A stretch of 28,438 nt of DNA from a virus. The notes under the pieces were generated by a model. The model was not told the origin of the DNA, did not search any database, and was given only the letters and a program-made list of their open reading frames with translations. Position numbers and translations under genes: made by a program. The DNA is taken from IMG/VR virus record IMGVR_UViG_3300004806_000067, positions 1 to 28,438 of that record. One strand, 5' to 3'. How positions within the stretch are numbered: position 1 is the stretch's first letter; every line of letters begins with the position of its first letter. Of this stretch, positions 16,301 through 24,500 are shown piece by piece.

Positions 16301-18391
16301 TACAAATACATTGGCTATAATGTTAACAGTTTTACCCGCATATAATGTTGTTGCAAAATTTACTGTTGTTCCATTTGTTATGGTTGTTGTAACAGAATCA
16401 ACCATATCCAATATATTACCTGTTGATGTGTCAATAACTGTGAAATTTTGTTGTACGGCATTTGTAGACAATGTTCCATTACCAATAAACTTCGTAGGTC
16501 CAGAACTGATAGTTAAGGTAAGTCCAGAACCTGAGAATGTTTGATTGCGGAATATTCTTGTTGAATAATAACTAGAATTAACTACGTTGGCAACATATGA
16601 ATAACCAATTGGGAATATTAATTCTGGTCCTTGTGTATTATTTAATATCGTGGCACCAGTTGATATGCCGTTTGTTTTACCACTTAAAGCAATATTTGCA
16701 TTAGCTGTAAAAGCATAACCACTAGTTGGTTGTTTAACAATAGATTGAACAGCACCATTATTAAACGATAGTGTGAATGTAGAAGATGATGTTGGTGTTA
16801 CTGTAAATGTATTATCTACAGTAAATGTTTTTGTTGTTCCTGAAGTAGTATAAGAAATAACTTTTCTTGTGTCAGTTGTACCACTTGTTGTAACTGTCAA
16901 TATTAAACCATAATAAGCATTAGCAACTGTTGAGTATAAACTACTTGTATCATTAATAACAAGTGTGGATGTTGTGCCACTATTTGCGGTATTACTTAGA
17001 CTGTTTGCACTAATATCAGACACAAATGCATTGTATACATAACTCTTTGTGTTTGAGTTTGTTCCTGCGGATACGAATTGTAAACCTCTGATAAAACCAG
17101 TACCTACTTTTGTTGAATTGTATGTTGCTGAGTTAGATGTTACAATGTTTGCGGCTGGAACGCAATGTAAATCAATTGGTGTTATTAATGTTGGATCAAA
17201 ACCAGTTGATGTTCCTGTACCACCAACCGTATCAACAATAAAATAATTTCCGTAATCCATGTATACCAAATTCTTATAGATTTGGTTGTTTGCTCTGGAT
17301 CTGTCACTTGTTAAAGTAATTTTAGATTGGTTCTCTACTCTGTAACCGTGTACATAAGCAATACCAGGACCAACTGATAAATCATATTTGGTTGAATCAC
17401 CATATGCATTTGATGCTGGAGTTAATTTGAAATCTTCAACAATGTAATCACCGTTGGTTTCATAATCACGTTTGGCAAAATAGTCATCAATCGTTGAATA
17501 TACAGTACCATCTACTTGTTTAACAATACTACCAGCATTAATTCTTAACAATTCAATGAACTGGTTATCATTACCTAAAGTCAATGGCAATGTAGATAAT
17601 GTTAATTGAATTACATAACGGTCAGCACCAGGAGCCTGATAGTTTGATGCACCAAGAGCAGGATCTAATAAAGAAACATCAGAAATATAATCATAAATTG
17701 TTTCTGTAATTTGTAAACCAACACGATAAGATGGTGAATTGTTATACTTATTAAGAATAATGGTTTGTGGTGAAACGTTTACAAAGTTACCAATTGAGTA
17801 ATTTGTATATGAACCATCAGCGTTTTGTGTACCTGATTGTGAATAACCGTTAACAACATAGAAAACACCACCAGAAATTGAGGCTACTGAAGAATAACCT
17901 GTTGATGATTGTAGTGTGGTTGATGTTGAAACTGTAGCACCGATGTTTGTACCATCAGTTGGTAAAATTGTCATGTTGTCCGTGAATTGTGGACCTGATA
18001 TGTAAGTTACAATCAATGTTGGTGGATCACCTGCAACTGAACCAGAACCTGTTGCTTCTGCTGTTGCAATAACTTTAGCTAATACAGTACCAGTAGAATC
18101 TTTAATGATTTTATTTAAAAAAGAACTAGCAGTAACTGTAACGTTATTGTATTGTGTATTTAATCTGATATAGTAACAATACAGATTTGTTGTTACTTTA
18201 CCACCAGAGATTGGTGTATTTTGAGAAAAGATACTACTGGCAAAATCCGAAATCTGATTTTGTAAAATTGTTTGAGATTGTGTTAATTCTCTTGCTTGTA
18301 CCGCAGAACCAGGCTTAAACAATATACGATGAAAATTCTTTGTTGGATCAAAATCATCATAGTACGGACTTACGTTGAAATTCAGAGACAT
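13400..18391 (-). CDS. DUF4815-family baseplate structural protein with PA14-like C-terminal domain, 1663 residues
   Basis: The N-terminus MSLNFNVSPYYDDFDPTKNF, followed by HRILFKPGSAVQARELTQ, is the signature of the DUF4815 family, large virion proteins of T4-like marine phages. Other family blocks are YDHAGITLLPGAP and VIFDYYSHSGGDGYFSV (about residues 815-850), NLRDCIDFRPTR (about 878), and a coiled-coil stretch ITDLENRVNNLEYYTSLSLL (about 1000-1020). The C-terminal third looks extended: residues about 1418-1534 resemble a PA14-like sugar-binding beta sandwich (YGVWGDASYSQPF, YTFTASSDGTTAISLDGSQV), then an 'AIQLGADASSVSNYYAGSVI' motif, then a Pro-rich and Gly-rich tail (about 1594-1663, YVPPPPPPAIVPPPP and GDGGGGGGDGPS). 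AAAGG lies 10 nt before the ATG. It is probably a peripheral baseplate or short-fibre anchor, in the place of T4 gp10. The exact function of DUF4815 is unknown. Confidence 0.85.
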   Translation of the reverse strand: MSLNFNVSPYYDDFDPTKNFHRILFKPGSAVQARELTQSQTILQNQISDFASSIFSQNTPISGGKVTTNLYCYYIRLNTQYNNVTVTASSFLNKIIKDSTGTVLAKVIATAEATGSGSVAGDPPTLIVTYISGPQFTDNMTILPTDGTNIGATVSTSTTLQSSTGYSSVASISGGVFYVVNGYSQSGTQNADGSYTNYSIGNFVNVSPQTIILNKYNNSPSYRVGLQITETIYDYISDVSLLDPALGASNYQAPGADRYVIQLTLSTLPLTLGNDNQFIELLRINAGSIVKQVDGTVYSTIDDYFAKRDYETNGDYIVEDFKLTPASNAYGDSTKYDLSVGPGIAYVHGYRVENQSKITLTSDRSRANNQIYKNLVYMDYGNYFIVDTVGGTGTSTGFDPTLITPIDLHCVPAANIVTSNSATYNSTKVGTGFIRGLQFVSAGTNSNTKSYVYNAFVSDISANSLSNTANSGTTSTLVINDTSSLYSTVANAYYGLILTVTTSGTTDTRKVISYTTSGTTKTFTVDNTFTVTPTSSSTFTLSFNNGAVQSIVKQPTSGYAFTANANIALSGKTNGISTGATILNNTQGPELIFPIGYSYVANVVNSSYYSTRIFRNQTFSGSGLTLTISSGPTKFIGNGTLSTNAVQQNFTVIDTSTGNILDMVDSVTTTITNGTTVNFATTLYAGKTVNIIANVFVSSGDNISDSGQVLKIKNLVTGDTGNVAASFTSVSGTNVSLYAPSTPGTGSGQAYITNAGISSSRMSLYVSDVKKIKKIVDTKNKALAPSAVSGILSSATYDITNNFKFDNGQKDNFYDHAGITLLPGAPLPTGNILVIFDYYSHSGGDGYFSVMSYLSPKSSYPESYAQIPVFISTHGTTYNLRDCIDFRPTRQNGQTSYVWDYNLTDNTQGTLIPTNLSSYVSDYSYYLARKDKLVLTKDNTFQIIQGSPAVSPILPTEPDGSLVIANLSLDPYTAYVPGEGNVGLTTNLSVNKVIHKRWVKSDITDLENRVNNLEYYTSLSLLESTAASAQIPDVNNITRPNYGILVDDFSSFATVDTQNPDYMANINIRKKQLGPLATVNNFQLQNPVALNSLGTSTGTNTYQISSINGTQTNIFTLPFTKANTIVQPLASSTVSVNPFSVTLLEGYQQLNPPVDNWVDSQIAAPVLVTDPTMQIYQQTNGVTAGNSTDWQAIPGTVLNNNAAALNSPAPTLTSTTTGTQNYQSQSTTITTASGQSSVPSSYSTNNGFLTNSAILPYIRPQQIIVKSKGLAFNTPVKTWFDGTNVDRYMISPNTIELQSVSGTFAEDDVVGYYVSNTGTFYPVGRVVSTYVYGTGAVRLYIAKNLKLPNNLTLPGTITLQNGNFDQNGNYVYGTATASGTVSSSAIISIKNSGTIKGVGGTYVTTQGTSYSGNLISVQTNSAYCSFLNQYGVWGDASYSQPFSASFQLNITNSDYYTFTASSDGTTAISLDGSQVLSVTGYATTSSYTTAAALTTGYHTISWSGTTTGGTGSGGFALTIRDSAGNLVFTTVNPPSLSYTNAGSEIQMPGGGSYFTGVTAIQLGADASSVSNYYAGSVINITSRYVYQQTIASTYVPPPPPPAIVPPPPIVYNITNQYITQVIPAVPSIVAAQPPAQPSYPVIPAAPQPNDSGDGGGGGGDGPS

Positions 18392-18403
18392 TTTTTTATA
18401 CCT

Positions 18404-19801
18404 TTAGTAACTTAATATAGCCTTAAATTGTTCTATACCGTCTGTACTTCTATATATTGCTGACCTATTTTCAATGTATATAATAGATCCTGTGAATAGT
18501 ATGAAGTTTGGTGTGCTGTAGGACAATAAAGTTCTTGTTGTTTTTGACGAATTTCCGTATACAGAAGCATTGATAATTGGACTACCTGTTATATTTATGA
18601 GGTTAACCACATTGGTTGCCGAATTAAAACTCAATACAGTTGCAGTAAAAGTGGCAGTAGCTAAGGTAGGTCCTTGGAAAATAATCTCATCTGGTGTAAA
18701 ACCACCAAAACCTGATGCAACCACAAAATCGGTTGTAGCCTTATACACAGATGAATTGGCTGGATAAGGATTTGAGGAATAGTCTGAGGGATTCACCATA
18801 ATACCAAATTGTCTATAACCAATTGATACTGCTGCACCTGATTGTGTTGTAGAGTTGGTTGGAATATTACCATTTTCAGAACCATCAAATTCAACAACAT
18901 ACATCACACGAGATGGTGAGAAGTCTACTGATGGATCCCATCCATGGCCAAATAATGGTGATGCAGGCGCTATGGCAACTGCACCAGAACCTGCGGTGGA
19001 ACTGATAGTTACATTCGCATAGGTGTAATTTGCGCCAGGATTTGTAACAACAATATCTGTAATTACACCATTACTCACTACAGGAGTTCCTGTTGCACCT
19101 GTACCATCTCCAGTCACAGTCACAACGATTGCACTATTGCCTGGATCATATCCTGAACCGCCATTAGTCACATTGATTACGTCAATTGAACCAGTACCTA
19201 CAGCCGACAATAATGGATTTTCAGAAATTGGTGCTGGTCTAACAGGCAACCAATTGTTATCCATAAACTTGACTTTTGAACCGGTATCAATCGTGTATAT
19301 GTATTTCCACTTATATCCGTCTATACCTTGGTAGATATTGTTTGTGTTATATGTACCTGGTTGGAAATATGGTTCTACGGTTGATGCAGTACCGTTATTG
19401 TTCCATAGACACTTAAAAACTTGGTCGTAACGATTTCTAACATAAAATTCAAGTAACAATAATCCATTTACATCAGTAGCAAACATATCAATGTCATCAC
19501 GGTAATAATCGTAGATAGTTCCTGTTGTCCAATCAAATCTTTGAATGATTGGTATGATATCGTTTGCTGTGATTCTTTTTAAAGCAAAGATATTCTTGTA
19601 AAGACTTTTAACACTTCTTACATCTTGTGTAGGAGCTGGAGGGTTATTTTCATCTGGCCATGGATCAGTTCTTGCAATAAATCCATAAAGTGTACTCAAT
19701 GGAACAGTATAATATGGAGGTAAAGTAGCAACTGGCGCATAGTATTGTTCAGATACTGAAATCGTTTTTGCTGTGTGTGTAAGTAGTGATTGATTAGCCA
19801 T
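18404..19801 (-). CDS. 8: Baseplate wedge protein gp8-like, 465 residues
   Basis: In T4, gp8 is one of the wedge proteins that surround the hub and joins gp6, gp7 and gp10. Here the N-terminal 190 residues contain YGFIARTDPWPDENNPP, VKSLYKNIFALKRITANDI, RFDWTTGTIYDYY, the GYKWKYIYTID strand and WLPVRPAP, blocks I know from gp8 of T4-like marine phages. After residue 280 the family continues with LFGHGWDP and YRQFGIMVNP. Residues about 205-280 are a GSGY beta-repeat insert that T4 gp8 (334 residues) lacks, which partly explains the larger size. The C-terminus (ATATFTATVLSF to EQFKAILSY) also fits. No clear ribosome-binding site precedes the ATG at 19801; AATAAATA lies only 6 nt upstream. Confidence 0.8.
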   Translation of the reverse strand: MANQSLLTHTAKTISVSEQYYAPVATLPPYYTVPLSTLYGFIARTDPWPDENNPPAPTQDVRSVKSLYKNIFALKRITANDIIPIIQRFDWTTGTIYDYYRDDIDMFATDVNGLLLLEFYVRNRYDQVFKCLWNNNGTASTVEPYFQPGTYNTNNIYQGIDGYKWKYIYTIDTGSKVKFMDNNWLPVRPAPISENPLLSAVGTGSIDVINVTNGGSGYDPGNSAIVVTVTGDGTGATGTPVVSNGVITDIVVTNPGANYTYANVTISSTAGSGAVAIAPASPLFGHGWDPSVDFSPSRVMYVVEFDGSENGNIPTNSTTQSGAAVSIGYRQFGIMVNPSDYSSNPYPANSSVYKATTDFVVASGFGGFTPDEIIFQGPTLATATFTATVLSFNSATNVVNLINITGSPIINASVYGNSSKTTRTLLSYSTPNFILFTGSIIYIENRSAIYRSTDGIEQFKAILSY

Positions 19802-19807
19802 AGTATG

Positions 19808-19815
19808 TATTTATT
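19808..19815 (-). promoter_or_regulatory. AATAAATA element just before the gp8-like start
   Basis: AATAAATA on the minus strand overlaps the TAA stop of the preceding gene and ends 6 nt before the gp8-like ATG, where no Shine-Dalgarno sequence is visible. As a late promoter it would start RNA at about the start codon, giving a nearly leaderless message. It may instead be an AT-rich translation-enhancing context. Confidence 0.25.
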
Positions 19816-21388
19816 AAGCGTGTGTGACAGCAACAAAAGTATTTTGTGTAGTACCATCAATACTCATATATCTTACCAAGATTGTTGATGTTCCTGGTAT
19901 TGCATAATTGGTTGCATTGAGTGTTGAATTTGTTGCAGAAAGGCCGTGTGTAAATGTCTGGTTAGTTCCAGAAGTATTTGTGATCCATGCAACAACTTCT
20001 TTACCCGCCAACAAATTAGTTAATGTCACAGTCAAACCTGTTGCGGTCTGAGCACGAACTAATGAATTGTTTGCAAAATCAATAGTGATAGCTGTCTGAG
20101 CACTTGGATAAACTAATGGTGTGTAGACAAATCCTTTTTGTGGGTTAACATAACCATAAAACTGTGCATCTAAAGCATTAAAAGTAGCAACTTGTATTGG
20201 TGTATTTGATCCAATTACATTATTATAAAATACTATTTGTGAACCACGAGCCGTATCTGTATAATTTTCGGCAGCAATAATATCTATTCTACCAACACCT
20301 AATGGTGCAAATCCTGTAGTTCCGTATCCGTTGCCGGCAATTCTAAACAATACATCACCATTTTGTGATGCTGTTGGTGCATCTACTGTACCTCTAGCAC
20401 TTCTGCCTGCAATAATAGAATATGCTGTGTTTTGATTGACACCAAACGAATCAATAACAAATCTACCAGCAGTATTTGCTTTACCCGATAGATGCAATAA
20501 TGTACCTGCTTGTGAAGGTGTCTGTACATTTGCAGTTGCACTAATCGTCATTGCAGATTGCGTTGATGTGAATGTAGTGTTTGTCAGAACAACTAGTGCG
20601 TTCATATTAACAATACCAGATACACTTAATGTGCCAGTAATATTTCCTGTACCATTCACAATCAAATTAGCAATATTCATTGACTGTGCAATTGTATTAC
20701 CTGAAATATTTAAATTGTTTATATTAATAGTTGCTGTGTTTTGAACTGCTGTGTTTGCTAAATTAAAAGCTGCGGTCAAAGTTGTTGTATTTGCAGAAGC
20801 TAACACCGTACCATCAGCAAAATAAAATGGCATACCATTCATCATATACAAACCGTTTGCAGTCATCTTGGCAATTATGTTTGATGAACTACCACCACCT
20901 GCAACAAACCTAACTTCTCTGCCTGAAGTGGTTGAACCTACAATCAGGTTACCACCAGGATAGTTTGAACTAACACCTTGAGCATAGATATAACCATCTA
21001 ATGGATTAACTGCCGTACCAATGTTATTGAATTCTTGGCCTGGCTGATAATTCTTGTTTGCATACCCCATATCAATGAAGTACGTTGAATCTGAACCTGT
21101 ATTGGCTGTTACTACTATATCAGCAGAACCACCATCATTAGTATTAACCAAGTTTGTTTGAATGTAAGACTCACCACTAGAAGAAAATTGTGCAACCGTA
21201 TTAGGTAAGTTTTGTTGATTTGTACCAACATTCAATACTTCATTAGAATACAAACCTTGTGCTAAAGTATGTACAGTCAATTGACCCGTTGAAAGAGTAG
21301 GAACATCTACACCTACAAATAATGTGTTTGATGTGTTGGCATTAATCTTAGTTATTAATGGCAGCTGAGTAATTTTTGATGAAGGCAT
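19814..21388 (-). CDS. Short fibre-like structural protein, 524 residues, inside the baseplate cluster
   Basis: The N-terminus (MPSSKITQLPLITKINANTS, then NTLFVGVDVP) looks like the 'S.ITQLP....' opening of phage fibre and collar proteins. Residues about 66-197 form a module with TNDGGSADIVVTANTGSD, GYIYAQG, NLIVGSTTSGREV and MNGMPFYFADGTV. The same order of motifs occurs in the giant fibre (its residues about 433-562, ending LNGIPVKFADGT), so the two share a paralogous domain. The middle is short beta-repeat shaft (SGNTIAQSMNIANLIVNGTG), and the C-terminal 100 residues (VTLTNLLAGKEVVAWITNTS) resemble the closing beta domain of fibres. AGGA lies 8 nt upstream of the ATG. The gene lies between the gp7-position gene and gp8, so it may be attached to the wedge as a short fibre or collar-like protein. 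Confidence 0.75.
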   Translation of the reverse strand: MPSSKITQLPLITKINANTSNTLFVGVDVPTLSTGQLTVHTLAQGLYSNEVLNVGTNQQNLPNTVAQFSSSGESYIQTNLVNTNDGGSADIVVTANTGSDSTYFIDMGYANKNYQPGQEFNNIGTAVNPLDGYIYAQGVSSNYPGGNLIVGSTTSGREVRFVAGGGSSSNIIAKMTANGLYMMNGMPFYFADGTVLASANTTTLTAAFNLANTAVQNTATININNLNISGNTIAQSMNIANLIVNGTGNITGTLSVSGIVNMNALVVLTNTTFTSTQSAMTISATANVQTPSQAGTLLHLSGKANTAGRFVIDSFGVNQNTAYSIIAGRSARGTVDAPTASQNGDVLFRIAGNGYGTTGFAPLGVGRIDIIAAENYTDTARGSQIVFYNNVIGSNTPIQVATFNALDAQFYGYVNPQKGFVYTPLVYPSAQTAITIDFANNSLVRAQTATGLTVTLTNLLAGKEVVAWITNTSGTNQTFTHGLSATNSTLNATNYAIPGTSTILVRYMSIDGTTQNTFVAVTHA

Positions 21389-21396
21389 TTATTTTC

Positions 21397-24300
21397 CTAA
21401 TTTATTAAAAGTATATTACCATCTTCAGTTGTTAGTGTTACCCCATTTTCTGTTGTCAATTCCACAAATTGTGTGTTTGAACTGGAATTGAATATTTGAA
21501 TATGTGGTGCAGTAGCTACATATGTTCTATTTACAGATATCAACGAATTAGAAATACTTGAAGTTAAGTTCGCTGAGAAGTAAACAATATTATTAACATT
21601 ATCTACAGAAGTTGTTGTGTAATTGTTACCAGAAACTCTTACGATATCACCTGTACGAACAATATCACCTAATGTAATATTTGCATAGTTGTTATAATAT
21701 AAACTGTCCTGGCCGCCTTTTACTATACCATAAGTGTTGGTAATACTGTTGATATTTATGTAGTTTTGACCAGTATTTCCTGTTACATATGCTACATTTC
21801 CAAAAACCACCCAAGTGTTTGATTGTAGTACGACCGTATTTGATATATCATTGGCTGAAACGACCATGGAACCTAAGGTGTCACCATAGGTTGTTGTAAA
21901 CCTAATATAACTTCCTGGTGGCACCAAAACACTCATAAGTTCACCAACAGGAATGTTTGAGAATTGTAGTATATTATTACTTGGATTACTAAAACTTCCT
22001 TGTAATGTCAATTGTGGATTGTTTGTTCCAGCATAATCAGATAGATTGTTACCGGTATAACCAGTATCAGTCATTGCAAAATTTATCTGTGCATTTGATT
22101 TAATTGCATATCTACCAACAATATTCATACCAGATGGGTGTAATAAATTGAGTAGTATATCTCTATATTTTTCAATTTCTTTTTCAACCGTAATTTGGTA
22201 TGTGTAATTGTTGTAATTTGAACTTTGAATTATGTCAAATCCACTTGGCTGACCTTGTGAATTGATGTATTGACCTTGACTAATCACTAAACCATTTAAG
22301 AATTTGGCTGTTGCAAGAGCTGTTCCATCTCCATATTTCCTTACACCAGTCGCATCATAATATGAATTGTATTGTGTATTTGCCATCACCATTGCGATAC
22401 CAGTATTTGATGCAATCTTTAATGGTAAAGATGGGTTTGGACTTGAAGTGTAATTGAATACCCTTAGATTGTATATGGAATTTGCTGGAGTTGAATAACC
22501 CTGTAATAATGTAATTGAATCTACAGTTGCAGTATAGGTGGCCACATTTGTGTTGGCTCCCTGATATACTTTTAAACCTCTTTGTGGTAGATTTGAAACA
22601 AATACATTAGAAACAACAATATCTTGTACTTTTAATGATACGTTTGGTACTGCAACATAATCATCACCAGGATAATTCAAATTAATTGTTGTAACAGATC
22701 CTACTCTGTTTGTGACAACTGAGAATTGTGCACCTTGACCAACAATTCCTGGTACATACAAAGATGCAGGTGAGGTGTTAGATGTTGTAATAGAAACGGT
22801 TGGTAGTGAGGTTGTTGTATAACCTAATCCACCCAAAGGATACAAATCAGAACCTTGACTATACACATAAGAAACAGCCGTTATAGCACCTGTTCCACTA
22901 ACATTGGTTACGTTTGCATATGCACCATAACCAGAACCACCAGTGATAGTAATTTTATCATTAACATGATATCCAGCTCCTGGATTTGTAATTTGAATTG
23001 GTGCTAAAATACCAAAAGTACCTAAATCTGTTTCATTGCCAACAATATCTACGAATACGGATTTTGGAGAAACAGTTGGTATTTGTGAGATACCGCCACC
23101 ACCATTATCAACAGTTACCGATGATATTGGATAAGTGTTGAATGTTGCAAAGTTAAAAGCTTGTGATAATGTAGTATTTGCGTTGGCGGTATAAAAAGAT
23201 ATTATATTACCAGTTAAATTTGAAGTATAACCAATCACGTTAGCACCAATAGTTGGTGTACCAGTTACATAAGTTAATTGAACTGTGTTTGCAGGTGTAT
23301 TTGCTTTTACAACTGTAGACTTAAATGTAGCACTTGATAAGTTAGCCCCTTGATATATAGTTTCACCAACAGTAAAATTAACAGGTTTAATTAATGTTAT
23401 ATAAGAACCAGATGAGAAAAAATTATATTGTGCATTTGCAATTGTTACATTAGTAGCTAAAGCAATAGAATCTAATGGTATTAGAGATACTATTGAAGTG
23501 TTAGCTAAAGATGGATCAACAGAGACTACAGAAGCGTGTGCTTTAGATACATCTGAGCCTGAAATATTAATATTTGTATAATTGGCATAAGCAGGTTCAA
23601 CTTGATTTACCAATGGTGATAATGAATAACCATAACCACCGTTGATTACATTGATACGTTGAATTGAACCTGTAGTTGTTGAACCAACAGATGCATTTGC
23701 ACCAACAGGAAATTGAACACCACTATTCAATCCACCATATACAATAACTGGATCACCTACTGAATATTGTAATCCTCTATTGAGTGGATCAATATTGACA
23801 GAACTTAATTGACCAACAATCTTTGCACGTAAAACTTCAGCACCATTCGTACCAGAAGGCACAATTTTGCCATTTAGAAAATATACATCTTGATTATTAT
23901 TATCAACTATTCTTGCAAACTCACCTGACTGGAAAAGTCTTTCAATATTAGAGATAAAAACTTCTGTCTTATTACCAGCCAACACCACGTTTTCAATCGT
24001 GGCAATAGATTTTGTGGTTTCACCAAAAACTCTTAGGTTTGTGGTAATTAAGAAATTTGAATCTAGTGATGCTAATTTTAAACTCTTAGCAACATACCAA
24101 GTTCCTGAAGATGCTTTGAGTACAGCATCACCTGTGTTGAAAATATCAAAATCTGAATTAAATAATACTCTAAACAAAAATTGATAAGAAGCTATTGTAC
24201 CTTTAGTCTGATACAACTGCCTTGCAGCTTTAATTGCCGTTTGTTCACTAATTAGTGCATCTTTTGGAAAATATGGTAAAAAATCATTAATAAAGTATTG

Positions 24301-24495
24301 AAGAAATTGATCCGTTGTGGTATCAATATCTTTATAAGCCAATAGATTTTTAGAAGCATCTAATAAATTACCATTTTGTTCCATCCATTCATAGTATGCT
24401 TCTAGGAATAAAACAAAATTGGCATAGTCCGGGTTTTCTGTTACAAAAGCCGGTAACTGTGAACCTACTAGTAGAGAATTCTTATTTGTTATCAT
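21397..24495 (-). CDS. Wedge-associated baseplate protein in the gp7 position, 1032 residues
   Basis: The N-terminal 120 residues are helical and highly characteristic: LPAFVTENPDYANFVLFLEA, YYEWMEQ, IDTTTDQFLQYFINDFLP, RQLYQTKGTIASYQFLFRVL. The C-terminal part has KFLNGLVISQGQYINSQGQP, YTYQITVEKEIEKYRDILLN and LLHPSGMNIVGRYAI. I recognise both blocks from a large structural protein that follows gp6 in T4-like marine phages. The middle is beta-rich, with GYGY/GAGY repeats (residues about 278-292 and 498-548). The ends probably contact the wedge and the middle decorates it. T4 gp7 is also 1032 residues long, but I see no convincing sequence likeness, so the equal length may be coincidence and I give no gene symbol. 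The start is 5 nt after the gp6 stop with only a weak ribosome-binding site, which suggests coupled translation. Confidence 0.75.
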   Translation of the reverse strand: MITNKNSLLVGSQLPAFVTENPDYANFVLFLEAYYEWMEQNGNLLDASKNLLAYKDIDTTTDQFLQYFINDFLPYFPKDALISEQTAIKAARQLYQTKGTIASYQFLFRVLFNSDFDIFNTGDAVLKASSGTWYVAKSLKLASLDSNFLITTNLRVFGETTKSIATIENVVLAGNKTEVFISNIERLFQSGEFARIVDNNNQDVYFLNGKIVPSGTNGAEVLRAKIVGQLSSVNIDPLNRGLQYSVGDPVIVYGGLNSGVQFPVGANASVGSTTTGSIQRINVINGGYGYSLSPLVNQVEPAYANYTNINISGSDVSKAHASVVSVDPSLANTSIVSLIPLDSIALATNVTIANAQYNFFSSGSYITLIKPVNFTVGETIYQGANLSSATFKSTVVKANTPANTVQLTYVTGTPTIGANVIGYTSNLTGNIISFYTANANTTLSQAFNFATFNTYPISSVTVDNGGGGISQIPTVSPKSVFVDIVGNETDLGTFGILAPIQITNPGAGYHVNDKITITGGSGYGAYANVTNVSGTGAITAVSYVYSQGSDLYPLGGLGYTTTSLPTVSITTSNTSPASLYVPGIVGQGAQFSVVTNRVGSVTTINLNYPGDDYVAVPNVSLKVQDIVVSNVFVSNLPQRGLKVYQGANTNVATYTATVDSITLLQGYSTPANSIYNLRVFNYTSSPNPSLPLKIASNTGIAMVMANTQYNSYYDATGVRKYGDGTALATAKFLNGLVISQGQYINSQGQPSGFDIIQSSNYNNYTYQITVEKEIEKYRDILLNLLHPSGMNIVGRYAIKSNAQINFAMTDTGYTGNNLSDYAGTNNPQLTLQGSFSNPSNNILQFSNIPVGELMSVLVPPGSYIRFTTTYGDTLGSMVVSANDISNTVVLQSNTWVVFGNVAYVTGNTGQNYININSITNTYGIVKGGQDSLYYNNYANITLGDIVRTGDIVRVSGNNYTTTSVDNVNNIVYFSANLTSSISNSLISVNRTYVATAPHIQIFNSSSNTQFVELTTENGVTLTTEDGNILLIN

Positions 24496-24500
24496 TTACT

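Noticed and set aside
21397-24495. Naming the 1032-residue protein gp7 because T4 gp7 has the same length and the gene follows gp6
   Set aside because: Length and position fit, but I see no sequence blocks of T4 gp7; equal length alone is weak, so only the position is stated.
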